Below are positions 42,655-51,043 of a stretch of 64,000 nucleotides of DNA, piece after piece. This DNA is from Microbacteriaceae bacterium VKM Ac-2855 (GTDB lineage: Bacteria; Actinomycetota; Actinomycetes; Actinomycetales; Microbacteriaceae). The translations under genes and the position numbers were made by a program. Positions within the stretch are counted from its first letter, which is position 1, and every line of letters starts with the position of its first letter. Below the pieces are notes generated by a model, which did no database searches, was not told the DNA's origin, and saw only the letters and a program-made list of their open reading frames with translations. Where the stretch lies: contig JABMLG010000007.1 in NCBI GenBank assembly GCA_013204985.1, positions 62,001 through 126,000 on the forward strand, given 5' to 3'.

Positions 42655-43776
42655 TCAGCCGTTGACCTCGGCGTCGGTGTAGTAACCGCCGTCGACGAGC
42701 ACGGACTGGATCTGGTCCTTGGTGACGATGACCGGCTCGAGCAGGAAGGAGGGGACGACCTTCTTGCCGTTGTCGTAGGTCTTGGTGTCGTTGACCTCGG
42801 GCTCGGTGCCCTCGAGCACGGCCTGAGCCATGGTGACGGCTTCCTTGGCGAGCTCGCGGGTGTCCTTGTAGATCGTGGCGTACTGCTCACCGGCGATGAT
42901 CGCCTTGACCGAGTCGATCTCGGCGTCCTGACCGGTGATGATCGGGAAGTCGCTGCCGACGGTGTAGCCCGCATCCGTCAGCGCCGAGATGATGCCGCGC
43001 GAGATGCCGTCGTAGGGGGAGAGCACGCCGTTGACCTTCGAGCCGTCGGAGTACGTCTTGGTGAGGATGTCCTCCATGCGGCTCTGGGCGGCCTCGCCGT
43101 CCCAGCGCAGGGTGGCGACGGTGTTGAAGTCCTCTTCGCCGCTCTTCACGACGAGGGTGCCCTTGTCGATGTAGGGCTGCAGGGTGTCCATCGCGCCGTT
43201 GAAGAAGAACGTCGCGTTGTTGTCGTCGGGGCTGCCGGCGAAGAGCTCGATGTTCAACGGGCCGGCGGGGGCATCCGCCGCGGCCGTGCCCTCGAGGTCG
43301 GTCAGGCCCAGGCCCGCCAGCAGCGAGGTCGCCTGCTGCACGCCGACCTTGTAGTTGTCGAAGGTGGCGTAGTAGTCGACGTTCTCGGAATCGCGGATCA
43401 GGCGGTCGTAGGCGATGACCTTGATGTCGCTGTCGGCGGCGTCCTGCAGCACGTTGGTGAGCGTGGTGCCGTCGATCGAGGCGATGATCAGGACCTTCGC
43501 GCCCTTGGTGATCATGTTCTCGAGCTGCGAGACCTGGGTGGGGATGTCGTCCTCGGCGTACTGCAGGTCGACCTGGTAGCCGGCGTCCTCGAGCTGGCTC
43601 TTCACGTTGTCGCCGTCGGCGATCCAGCGCTCGGACGACTTGGTCGGCATCGCGACGCCGATGAGGTCGCCGCTTCCGCCGCCGGAGCCCGATCCGGAGC
43701 CGCCCGCGCAGGCGGTGAGAGAGAACATCATCGCTCCGGCCGCGAGGCCGGCCAGCAAGACGCGCTTGGTTTTCAT
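42655..43776 (-). CDS. chvE: CUT2 sugar-binding lipoprotein (ChvE-like)
   Basis: Extracytoplasmic sugar-binding protein of 373 residues. Lipobox LTAC with acylated Cys at about 23, Gly/Ser linker, then the type I periplasmic-binding fold ([46 protein letters not shown]). These segments match ChvE/MmsE-type multiple-sugar binding proteins, whose known ligands include galactose, glucose and arabinose. ATG at 43776 with RBS AAGGA is chosen over the frame start at 43848. First gene of the importer and preceded by lac-like operators. Confidence 0.92.
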   Translation of the reverse strand: MKTKRVLLAGLAAGAMMFSLTACAGGSGSGSGGGSGDLIGVAMPTKSSERWIADGDNVKSQLEDAGYQVDLQYAEDDIPTQVSQLENMITKGAKVLIIASIDGTTLTNVLQDAADSDIKVIAYDRLIRDSENVDYYATFDNYKVGVQQATSLLAGLGLTDLEGTAAADAPAGPLNIELFAGSPDDNNATFFFNGAMDTLQPYIDKGTLVVKSGEEDFNTVATLRWDGEAAQSRMEDILTKTYSDGSKVNGVLSPYDGISRGIISALTDAGYTVGSDFPIITGQDAEIDSVKAIIAGEQYATIYKDTRELAKEAVTMAQAVLEGTEPEVNDTKTYDNGKKVVPSFLLEPVIVTKDQIQSVLVDGGYYTDAEVNG

Positions 43777-43837
43777 CACTGTGAGTCCTTCGTCGTTGAA
43801 TGCAGTGGTGCGGCCCAGGTGCGGGGCCGCCAGGATG

Positions 43838-43870
43838 TGAGCGCTCATGTGAGCGATAACATGAGCGTTA
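43838..43870. promoter_or_regulatory. Overlapping lac-like operators before the CUT2 operon
   Basis: TGAGCGCTCA (43838-43847, perfect), TGTGAGCGATAACA (43848-43861, close to the E. coli lac operator) and TGAGCGTTA (43862-43870) are packed end to end, 60-95 bases upstream of the chvE start and just downstream of the LacI gene stop. They are the probable binding sites of that LacI protein. Confidence 0.8.
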
Positions 43871-43942
43871 GCGTGGACCAGGATGACGCGCTTGTCAAGA
43901 ACGCGCCGGGTCTCGAATCGGTAACGGCTCGGAACGGGTGGC

Positions 43943-44959
43943 TCAGGCCCGCGGGGCGGTCGACGCGCGGATCACCAGCTCGGGCCTGATCTGGTTGCCG
44001 GGTGGCGGGGCCGCAGCATCGAGCGCGCCGAACAACCGGGCGACGCACCGCCGACCCAGCTCGGCGAAGTCCTGACGAACGGTGGTGAGCGGCGGCCAGA
44101 AGAAGGCCGCATCGGGGATGTCGTCGAAACCCACCACGCTGACGTCCAGCGGCACCCGCACGCCGGCCTCGTGGAAGGCGTTCAAGAGCCCGAGAGCCAT
44201 CTGGTCGTTCGCGGCGAAGACCGCGGTGAAGTCTCGACGACGCACGAGTTCGGCGCCCACGTGATGCCCTCGTGCCGCCGACCAGTCGCCCAGCAGGGGC
44301 GGGCGCGTCGGCAGGTCGTGGGTCGAGCACTCTTCGAGGAAGCCGCGCATCCGCGCATCCGCCTCGATCCAGTCCTGCGGTCCGGCGAGGTGGACGATCT
44401 CGGTGTGGCCCAGTTCGATGAGATGCCGGGTCGCCAGTCGCGCACCGGCGACCTGATCGACGAAGAGCGACTCATGCCCTTCGTCATCGATCGATTGAAG
44501 GGTCACCTGGGGGATCCGCAGGGCCATGGAATCGAGGATGTCGAAGACCCGGGTCTGCGGTGCGATGACGACGACGCCTTCGATGGCCTGGTTGACCAGG
44601 TGGCGGATCCCGGCGCGGATCGAACCCTCATCCGTACCGTCGACGTTCGCTGTGACCACGATGTAGCCCGCCTCGCGTGCCGCGAACTCGATCGCCTGGA
44701 TGCTCGATGCCGGACCGAAGAGCAGGCTCTGCGACGACAGCACGCCGATCGTCCGCGTGCGGCTCGTGACCAGGGCTCGGGCCGCCCGGTTGGGCCGGTA
44801 GTCGAGCTCGGCCATCACTTCGAGCACGCGCTTCTTGGTCTCGGGCCGCAGGCTCGGGTGATCGTTCATCACTCGCGAGACCGTCTGGTGCGACACCCCG
44901 GCGGCGCGTGCGACGTCGTAGATGCTCGGCGCCCGGCGCGGGCCTTCGTCCTCGGACAT
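43943..44959 (-). CDS. LacI-family regulator of the CUT2 importer
   Basis: Repressor of 338 residues: [23 protein letters not shown] at 12-31, hinge [11 protein letters not shown], then the ligand domain ([33 protein letters not shown]). The [10 protein letters not shown]-type recognition helix, here HQTVSRV, resembles that of LacI/GalR proteins binding lac-like sites, in agreement with the TGTGAGCGATAACA site just downstream. Same strand as and directly upstream of chvE-mmsA-mmsB. Confidence 0.9.
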   Translation of the reverse strand: MSEDEGPRRAPSIYDVARAAGVSHQTVSRVMNDHPSLRPETKKRVLEVMAELDYRPNRAARALVTSRTRTIGVLSSQSLLFGPASSIQAIEFAAREAGYIVVTANVDGTDEGSIRAGIRHLVNQAIEGVVVIAPQTRVFDILDSMALRIPQVTLQSIDDEGHESLFVDQVAGARLATRHLIELGHTEIVHLAGPQDWIEADARMRGFLEECSTHDLPTRPPLLGDWSAARGHHVGAELVRRRDFTAVFAANDQMALGLLNAFHEAGVRVPLDVSVVGFDDIPDAAFFWPPLTTVRQDFAELGRRCVARLFGALDAAAPPPGNQIRPELVIRASTAPRA

Positions 44960-45098
44960 CGATCGTCGCGGCTCTCTGCGTGGGTTCGCGGATGCGGCGC
45001 GCGGGCGTCGATCATGCGAGTTGCGAGCCCGCGGGTGCGAGCTGAGAGCACACTTTACGGCCTGCTCTTCGAGGAAAAGCGAGAGCGCAGGCTATATA

Positions 45099-45121
45099 CC
45101 GCTGACGGAATGCGTCAGCGG
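45099..45121 (-). terminator. Intrinsic terminator-like hairpin
   Basis: Perfect 9-base stem CCGCTGACG / CGTCAGCGG with a 5-base loop, followed on the minus strand by TATATAG. It lies 17 bases after the stop of the winged-helix regulator. Confidence 0.7.
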
Positions 45122-45137
45122 TGACGAAGCTTCGGGG

Positions 45138-45911
45138 TCAGAAGCGGTCGGGCGAAGGCGTCGCGGAGGACTGGATCGAGACGTCGGCGTGACGGTCGAA
45201 GCGGTACCCGACCCCACGGACCGTGCGCACGATGTCCTCGTAACGCCCGAGCTTCGCGCGGAGGCGACGCACGTGCACGTCGATCGTGCGCTCGTTCGGC
45301 ACTTCGTCGTCGGCCGCGCCCCAGAGGGACGAGATCAGTTCGGCGCGTTCGATCGTGCGGCCCTCGCGCAGCACGAGGTACTGCAGCAGCTCGAACTCCT
45401 TGTAGGTGAGCGAGGCGGTGACGTCGTCGAGGATCACGCGCTTGCGGGAGATGTCGATGACGACTCCGCCCGGAGCGGCGTCCTCGTCGATCTCGTCGGC
45501 CGTGTGCCGCTTGGCCACGGCGGCCGGGTCCTGCAGGGCGAGGCGCACGACGTCGACATCGCGTCCACCCGCACCCTGCGGAGCGAGCGCCACGGAGGCG
45601 TACGTCTCGGCGCTCGGCACGAGCTCGGTGGTGAGGCGCTTGAGCTCTTCGACCAGGCGGCCGAGGTCGATGCCGGCCTCCCGGGCCTTGGCCTCGTCGA
45701 TGCCGACGTAGAGGGCGAAGCCGCGCGCCTCGGTGCCCTGCGGAACGGCCCGCAGGCGGGGCTTGGCGGTGGCGGTCTCGGCGTTGACACCCGCAGTGGC
45801 GACACCGCCGGCCTTGACGGCCTCCGAGTTGACGGCCTGAGGAGCGGCGGCCAAACGAGCGGCGGGGGAGACGGCGGCGAGATTCTGGTTGCTGGAGGCG
45901 AGCAGCGACAT
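45138..45911 (-). CDS. Winged-helix regulator with no receiver domain
   Basis: A 257-residue protein whose C-terminal 95 residues are an OmpR/PhoB-type winged helix (LTYKEFELLQYLVLREGRTI, then NERTIDVHVRRLRAKLG and TVRGVGYRFD). The first 150 residues contain an Ala-rich leader and a small alpha/beta segment (FALYVGIDEAKAREAGIDLG), but no receiver with phosphoacceptor Asp. It is therefore not a classical response regulator. ATG at 45911 with AGGACC is chosen; ATG at 45932 is possible. Monocistronic. Actinobacterial relatives exist, but I cannot name a target. Confidence 0.83.
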   Translation of the reverse strand: MSLLASSNQNLAAVSPAARLAAAPQAVNSEAVKAGGVATAGVNAETATAKPRLRAVPQGTEARGFALYVGIDEAKAREAGIDLGRLVEELKRLTTELVPSAETYASVALAPQGAGGRDVDVVRLALQDPAAVAKRHTADEIDEDAAPGGVVIDISRKRVILDDVTASLTYKEFELLQYLVLREGRTIERAELISSLWGAADDEVPNERTIDVHVRRLRAKLGRYEDIVRTVRGVGYRFDRHADVSIQSSATPSPDRF

Positions 45912-46310
45912 GATGGGTCCTTGGTGAGTCATGGATCCGAGGACGAGTGTCCGGTGGGAGCGGATCCGAATGTGTGTTCCGAGACGGCCCACCGAAAAAG
46001 GTGAGGTCGTCGATTCCGGCCGCGGAAGCGACCGGGGAGCCTCCGCGCCTTCGACGCACCGCAACCCGAGCGGGTCAGCGGGCGGAGGCGTTCGTGCGGA
46101 GTGCTCGGCGAGAAATTATGCCTTAGGCACACATTCGACAACACATGACAGCGCTGCCGGCCATCATGCCGGCATTCCCAGAGGCCTCGAAGGAGGTCAG
46201 GGCGTGCGCGTTGTCATTCATGGAACACAGTAAACCGGACTGTTACGTCGGGTGTCAACGTTCCGCGGATTTTTCAGCCGGACGGACGCGGTGTCAGCGC
46301 CGAGGCCGTT
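45912..46310. other. Intergenic stretch between the winged-helix gene and upp
   Basis: About 400 bases without a credible gene. It contains TGCCTTAGGCA (46119-46129, symmetric about one base) in an AT-richer segment and GCCGGCCATCATGCCGGC (46155-46172). These probably belong to the promoter of the winged-helix gene and to 3' structure after upp. Confidence 0.45.
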
Positions 46311-46946
46311 CTATTCGGCGAGGCCGTAGAGGCGGTCGCCGGCGTCACCGAGGCCGGGCACGATGTACCCGAGCTCGTTCAGCTTCTCATCCAGAGCACC
46401 GAGCACGATGGTGACGTCGTGGCCGATGAACGCCTTCTCGACGGCCTTCAAGCCTTCGGGGGCGGCGAGCAGGCACACCGCCGTGACGTCCTTCGCTCCA
46501 CGATCGAACAGGAACTGGATCGCGGCGACGAGCGATCCGCCCGTCGCGAGCATCGGGTCGAGCACGAAGCACTGCCGGTTGGAGAGGTCTTCGGGAAGTC
46601 GCTCGGCGTACGTCGTCGGTTCGAGGGTCGTCTCGTTGCGCGCCATGCCGAGGAAGCCGACCTCGGCGGTCGGGATGAGCTTGACCATCCCCTCGAGCAT
46701 GCCCAGTCCCGCTCGCAGGATGGGGACGACCAGCGGCTGCGGATTGCTCAGCGTGAGGCCGACCGTCTCGGTCACCGGCGTCTCGATGGTGACCGACTCG
46801 GTACGGACATTACGCGTCGCCTCGTAGGCGAGCAGGGTCATCAGCTCTTCGGCCAGCTGGCGGAAGGTGGGCGACGGAGTGCGCTTGTCGCGGAGCACGG
46901 TGAGCTTGTGGGTGACGAGCGGGTGGTCGGCAACGTGGACGCGCAT
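46311..46946 (-). CDS. upp: Uracil phosphoribosyltransferase
   Basis: Pyrimidine salvage enzyme of 211 residues, making UMP from uracil and PRPP in the cytoplasm. The N-terminus [16 protein letters not shown] is diagnostic; the PRPP loop [11 protein letters not shown] lies near 130-140 and the uracil-binding end [16 protein letters not shown] is present. ATG at 46946. Divergent from tadA across a 13-base tandem repeat. Confidence 0.97.
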   Translation of the reverse strand: MRVHVADHPLVTHKLTVLRDKRTPSPTFRQLAEELMTLLAYEATRNVRTESVTIETPVTETVGLTLSNPQPLVVPILRAGLGMLEGMVKLIPTAEVGFLGMARNETTLEPTTYAERLPEDLSNRQCFVLDPMLATGGSLVAAIQFLFDRGAKDVTAVCLLAAPEGLKAVEKAFIGHDVTIVLGALDEKLNELGYIVPGLGDAGDRLYGLAE

Positions 46947-46967
46947 AAGCTCAATCTAGCGGTCGGC

Positions 46968-47080
46968 ACGCGCCCGACACGGAAGCCCGACGCGGAAGCC
47001 CGACGCGGAAGCCCGCTGCGGAAGCCCGCTGCGGAAGCCCGCTGCGGAAGCCCGATGCGCAAGCCCGACGCGGAAGAACG
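46968..47080. repeat. 13-base tandem repeat between upp and tadA
   Basis: Units GGAAGCCCGACGC and GGAAGCCCGCTGC begin at 46981, 46994, 47007, 47020, 47033, 47046, 47059 and 47072, an exact 13-base period, with a degenerate copy at 46968. The period is not a multiple of three, so open frames over it are artefacts. It ends 9 bases before the tadA start. Confidence 0.93.
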
Positions 47081-47088
47081 GAGCCGGT

Positions 47089-47565
47089 ATGGCCGCGAGC
47101 GACCTCCCCGTCCCGTCCGCGTTCACGGAATGGATGGACCTCGCGCTGATCGAGGCGGAGCGGGCCGGGTCGTGGGGCGATGTTCCGGTCGGCGCGGTGG
47201 TCGTCGGGGCCGACGGCACGGTGATCGCTACCGGTCGCAACGAGAAGGAACTGCACACGGATCCGACGGCGCACGCCGAGATCGTCGCGTTGCGTGCGGC
47301 GGCGCAGGTGCGCGGCGACTGGCAGCTGGCGGATGCGACCCTCATCGTCACGCTGGAACCGTGCGTGATGTGCGCGGGCGCGATCCTCGCCGCGCGCATC
47401 CCGCGCGTGGTCTTCGGCGCCTGGGACGACAAGGCGGGCGCTGCCGGATCGGTCTACGACGTGCTGCGCGACCGACGGCTGAACCACCGCGTGGAGGTCT
47501 TCGCCGGAGTGTGTGCCGACGAGGGCGCCGCGCTGCTGCTCGACTTCTTCGAGCGGCGCCGATGA
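47089..47565 (+). CDS. tadA: tRNA-specific adenosine deaminase
   Basis: Deaminates A34 of tRNA-Arg(ACG) to inosine. The 158-residue protein has the cytidine-deaminase zinc site: H62 and catalytic E64 (HAEIVAL), C92 and C95 (PCVMCAG). The family end LLLDFFERRR is present. ATG at 47089 with GGAG just upstream. The 13-base repeat abuts its RBS, so copy-number change could affect expression. Confidence 0.95.
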   Translation: MAASDLPVPSAFTEWMDLALIEAERAGSWGDVPVGAVVVGADGTVIATGRNEKELHTDPTAHAEIVALRAAAQVRGDWQLADATLIVTLEPCVMCAGAILAARIPRVVFGAWDDKAGAAGSVYDVLRDRRLNHRVEVFAGVCADEGAALLLDFFERRR

Positions 47566-47608
47566 TCCGGCCCCGCGCGGCCGGCGATCCGGTGCTGAGC
47601 TGCGGCTT

Positions 47609-48304
47609 TCACGCCCGAGCGGTGATCCACTCCGTGAGCCAGCTCTCGGTCGCCGCCCGCATCCGCTCGAAGTGCCCGGCGAGACGATCCTCGGCGAGTT
47701 GCCCGGCCGTGTACCCGGCCTCTGCGGCGTAGTCGGCGTCGCCCGCCAGCCAGTCCGCGGTCATCTCGGGCGTGAGCTCGGGATGGAACTGCACGCCGAG
47801 GAGCCAGTCGCCGATCGCGAACGCCTCGACGGCGTATTCGGGGGAGGAGGCGAGCAGCGTCGCCCCGTCGGGCAGGTCGAAGGTGTCGCCGTGCCACTGC
47901 ATCATCGGGGTGTCCGCGACGTGCCGCAGTGCGGATCCGTGGCCCGCCTCGGTGAGTACGACATGGCGGAAACCCACCTCGCGGCTCGGCCCGGGATGAA
48001 CGACCTCGCCGAGCGCGGCGGCGATCAGCTGCGCGCCGAAGCAGATGCCGATCGTCGGCAGCCGGTGGTGGATCCGATCCTGCAGCAGCGCGATCTCGGG
48101 CGAGATGAACGGATGCCGAACCGTCTCGTAGACGCCCGCGGAGGCCCCGAGCGCGATCACCAGATCCGGCTCCTCGATGTCGACCGTATCGAGGTGCGTG
48201 CCGCTGACGGACTCCACTTCGAAGCCGTGCCGTACCAGGATCGCCTCGAGGGCGCCGAGGCCGGCTCCGCGCTCGTTCACGATCGCCAGGGCCCGCCGCG
48301 TCAC
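47609..48304 (-). CDS. Class I glutamine amidotransferase-like protein
   Basis: A 231-residue cytoplasmic protein with a GATase1 domain: nucleophile C88 in GICFGAQ, and H174/E176 in VQFHPE. No synthetase domain is attached, as in stand-alone GMP synthase-like amidotransferases and gamma-glutamyl hydrolases such as PuuD relatives. GTG start overlaps the stop of the cation exporter (GTGA). Acceptor unknown. Confidence 0.88.
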   Translation of the reverse strand: MTRRALAIVNERGAGLGALEAILVRHGFEVESVSGTHLDTVDIEEPDLVIALGASAGVYETVRHPFISPEIALLQDRIHHRLPTIGICFGAQLIAAALGEVVHPGPSREVGFRHVVLTEAGHGSALRHVADTPMMQWHGDTFDLPDGATLLASSPEYAVEAFAIGDWLLGVQFHPELTPEMTADWLAGDADYAAEAGYTAGQLAEDRLAGHFERMRAATESWLTEWITARA

Positions 48305-49281
48305 TCGTCCCCTCCCGCGGCGACGGCGGGGCGGTCGGCTCGCGCGGCCTCGCCCGGGTCCGGCGCGCCGACGAGACGGTACACATCGGGTTCGAGGTAG
48401 ATCACCCGGGCGATCGGCACGGCCGCACGGATGCGTGCCTCGATCGCGTCGATGTCGTTCGCGACCGTGCTGAGCGGCTCGTCGGCCGCGAAGCCGATCT
48501 TCGCCGCCACGAGCAGCTCCTCAGGACCGAGATAGAGCGTCTTCATGTGGATCAGTGCGGTCACCTCGGGGCCGTTGGTGATCGCCGCGCTGATCGCGTC
48601 GACGTCGGTGTCGCTCGCCCCCTCGCCGACGAGCAGGCTCTGGGTCTCGATACCGAGCACGATCGCCACCGCGACGAGCAGCAATCCGATCGCGATGGTG
48701 CCGAGGCCGTCGTAGATGCCGTCGCCGGTGATGACCGAGAGACCGACGCCGAGCAGCGCGAGCGTGAGGCCGAGTAGAGCGGCGACGTCCTCCAGGAGCA
48801 CCACGGGCAGTTCGGGCGCCTTCGCCCGGCGGATGAACTGCACCCACGACTGCTCGCCGCGGGTGTGATTCGACTCCTTTACGGCCGTGCGCAGCGAGTA
48901 GCTCTCGAGGCCGATCGCGATCACGAGCACGAGCAGCGGGATCCAGGGGTTGTTGATCTCCTCCGGATGGCCGACCTTCTCGATGCCCTCGTACAGCGAG
49001 AACACGCCGCCGATCGAGAACAGGATGATCGACACGACGAAGGCGAAGACGTAGCGTTCGCGGCCGTAGCCGAACGGGTGCTCCGCATCCGCAGCCTTCT
49101 TCGCGCGCCGGCCGCCGAGCAGTAGGAGCAGTTGGTTGCCCGAGTCGGCGAGCGAGTGCACGCCCTCGGCCAGCATCGACGCCGACCCCGAGAACGCCCA
49201 CGCGATGAACTTCGTCGCCGCGATGCCGAGGTTCGCCGAGAAGGCGGCGATGATGGCCCTGTTGCCGCCGGATGCGCTCAC
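48301..49281 (-). CDS. Cation diffusion facilitator (CDF) exporter
   Basis: Membrane metal/H+ antiporter of 326 residues (Zn2+, Co2+, Fe2+ or Mn2+ class). Six helices in the N-terminal two thirds; helix 2 has HSLAD with the metal-site His/Asp, helix 5 region has LEDVAALLG with Asp. C-terminal ferredoxin-like cytoplasmic domain. The long loop with EHPFGYGRERY is typical of the CDF subgroup. GTG start. Co-translated with the amidotransferase gene. Confidence 0.9.
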   Translation of the reverse strand: MSASGGNRAIIAAFSANLGIAATKFIAWAFSGSASMLAEGVHSLADSGNQLLLLLGGRRAKKAADAEHPFGYGRERYVFAFVVSIILFSIGGVFSLYEGIEKVGHPEEINNPWIPLLVLVIAIGLESYSLRTAVKESNHTRGEQSWVQFIRRAKAPELPVVLLEDVAALLGLTLALLGVGLSVITGDGIYDGLGTIAIGLLLVAVAIVLGIETQSLLVGEGASDTDVDAISAAITNGPEVTALIHMKTLYLGPEELLVAAKIGFAADEPLSTVANDIDAIEARIRAAVPIARVIYLEPDVYRLVGAPDPGEAARADRPAVAAGGDE

Positions 49282-49330
49282 TCGTGGTCTCCCCGTGGTT
49301 CGCCGTCGTTCGGCTGTCGTTCGGCTGTCG

Positions 49331-49394
49331 TTCGGTCATGCAGGTGTTCGGTCATGCAGGGGTTCGGTCATGCAGGTGTTCGGTCATGCAGGGG
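49331..49394. repeat. 16-base tandem repeat upstream of proC
   Basis: TTCGGTCATGCAGGTG-type units start at 49331, 49347, 49363 and 49379, an exact 16-base period. The preceding bases hold three copies of TTCGGCTGTCG (49308-49330). They lie between the divergent CDF and proC genes. Confidence 0.93.
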
Positions 49395-49469
49395 TCATCC
49401 TACGGATGCCGTGTTTCGTGTGATCGCGTTCAGGCTCGGGAACAGTGCGCCGAACGCCACAATGAGGGG

Positions 49470-50315
49470 ATGAGCGCAGCTACGACGACCCTGCCCACCA
49501 TCGCGATCCTCGGCCTCGGCTCGATGGGTCGCGCGATCCTCTCGGGGCTGCTGGCGCCGAACGTGACGATCGACGGCGGGGTGCGGGTGACGAACCGCAA
49601 TGCGGCGAAGGCGGCGGAGTGGAGCGGTCACCCGGTGGTGTCGGCGTACGCGACCGCGACCGACGCGGAGGCGAACCTCGCGGCCGTGCGCGGCGCATCC
49701 GTGGTGCTCGTGGCGGTCAAGCCGTACATGGTGCCGGATCTGCTCGACGAGATCGCGCCCGCTCTCGAGCCGGGCGCCGTGGTCGTCAGCGTCGCCGCCG
49801 GGGTGACCGTCGCGACCTTCGAGGCGCACCTGCCCGCATCCGTTGCCGTGGTTCGCTCGATGCCGAACACTCCGGCCGTTGTCGGCAAGGCCGTCACCGG
49901 GATCAGCGCGGGTACCCGCTCGTCCGCCGAAGACCTCGCGCTCGTGCGTTCGCTCTTCGAGACCGTCGGCGAGGTTCTCGAGGTGCCCGAGTCGCAGCTG
50001 GATGCGCTCTCGTCGATCTCCGGATCCGGCCCGGCCTACGTGTTCCTCCTGATCGAGCAGCTCACCGCCGCCGCGGTCGCCAAGGGCTTCACGCCCGAGC
50101 AGGCCGCGGTGATGGTGAACGGCACCTTCCTCGGCGCCTCGGAGCTGCTGGTCACCTCGGGCGAGGATCCGGCCGAGCTGCGCCGCCGTGTCACGAGCCC
50201 CAACGGCACCACCGAACGCGCCATCGCCGTACTCGCCGACGCCGGCCTCGACGCGCTCTTCGCCACGGCCACGGATGCGGCGCTCGCCCGCGCCCGCGAA
50301 CTCGCCGCGGGCTGA
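49470..50315 (+). CDS. proC: Pyrroline-5-carboxylate reductase
   Basis: Last step of proline synthesis: reduces P5C with NAD(P)H. The 281-residue protein has the Rossmann motif ILGLGSMG at 12-20 and the signature stretch around SISGSGPAYVFLLIEQL, then RRRVTSPNGTTERAI, which holds the P5C site. ATG at 49470 after GAGGGG; longer frames run through the tandem repeat and are rejected. Confidence 0.96.
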   Translation: MSAATTTLPTIAILGLGSMGRAILSGLLAPNVTIDGGVRVTNRNAAKAAEWSGHPVVSAYATATDAEANLAAVRGASVVLVAVKPYMVPDLLDEIAPALEPGAVVVSVAAGVTVATFEAHLPASVAVVRSMPNTPAVVGKAVTGISAGTRSSAEDLALVRSLFETVGEVLEVPESQLDALSSISGSGPAYVFLLIEQLTAAAVAKGFTPEQAAVMVNGTFLGASELLVTSGEDPAELRRRVTSPNGTTERAIAVLADAGLDALFATATDAALARARELAAG

Positions 50316-50322
50316 GGTTAAG

Positions 50323-50365
50323 CGAAAAGTTGCAGGAGTGGGCGCCCCACTCCTGCAACTTTTCG
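50323..50365. terminator. Bidirectional terminator after proC
   Basis: Perfect 20-base stem (50323-50342 with 50346-50365) with a 3-base loop and A/T tracts at both feet (GAAAAG and CTTTTC). It lies between the stops of convergent proC and the TrkA-type gene, so it should terminate both. Confidence 0.9.
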
Positions 50366-50371
50366 GAGGAG

Positions 50372-51043
50372 TCAGGAGCCCAGGGCGGCGAAACGTTCGA
50401 TGTCGCTCGGGGTGCCCGAGACCACGATGAGGTCGTGGTTGGAGACGACGGTCTGCTCCGTCGCGTAGGTGAACGGCTTGCCCGGGCTCTTCACGCCGAC
50501 GACCGTGACGCGGTGCTTGCGGCGCACGCCCGATTCGGTGAGCGTCAGTCCGCGGATCGGTTTGGGCGGGTACATCTTGGCGAGCACGAAGTCGTCATCG
50601 AACTCGATGAAGTCCAGCATCCGCCCCGAGACGAGGTGCGCAACGCGCTCGCCCGCCTCCGCCTCGGGGTAGATCACGTGATTGGCGCCGATCCGCTCGA
50701 GGATCTTGCCGTGCGAACGCGAGATCGCCTTCGCCCAGATCTGCGGGATCTTGAGGTCGACGAGATTCGCGGTGATGAGGACCGAGGCCTCGATCGATGA
50801 GCCGACGGCGACGACCGCGACCTGGAAGTCCTGCGCACCGATCTGCAGCAGCGCCTCGTAGGAGCGCGCATCCGCCTGCACCGCGTGCGTGACCCGCTCC
50901 GACCACTTCTGCACGAGATTGGCGTCGGCGTCGACCGCGAGCACCTCGCGGTCGAGGCGATCGAGCTGACCCGCCGTCGCCGCACCGAAACGGCCCAGGC
51001 CGATCACGAGCACCGGGGCGTCGTACCTGATGCGATCAACCAA
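50372..51043 (-). CDS. TrkA/KtrA-type K+ channel regulatory protein
   Basis: Cytoplasmic RCK subunit of 223 residues that gates the K+ translocator in response to nucleotides. RCK-N Rossmann fold (VLVIGLGRFGAATAGQL, then AVDAD acidic end), then RCK-C (about 140-223). Probable TTG start at 51043 after GAGAGG; it overlaps the stop of the membrane subunit by 8 bases, so the two are coupled. Confidence 0.9.
   Translation of the reverse strand: MVDRIRYDAPVLVIGLGRFGAATAGQLDRLDREVLAVDADANLVQKWSERVTHAVQADARSYEALLQIGAQDFQVAVVAVGSSIEASVLITANLVDLKIPQIWAKAISRSHGKILERIGANHVIYPEAEAGERVAHLVSGRMLDFIEFDDDFVLAKMYPPKPIRGLTLTESGVRRKHRVTVVGVKSPGKPFTYATEQTVVSNHDLIVVSGTPSDIERFAALGS

Noticed and set aside
41062-43989. 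975-residue plus-strand frame
   Set aside because: Spans three well-supported minus-strand ABC genes in antisense; no motif.
45138-46064. Winged-helix gene as a two-component response regulator
   Set aside because: There is no receiver domain or partner kinase; only the effector domain is of OmpR/PhoB type.
46968-49394. CRISPR-like repeats near tadA and proC
   Set aside because: Units are 13 and 16 bases in direct tandem with no spacers and no cas genes.
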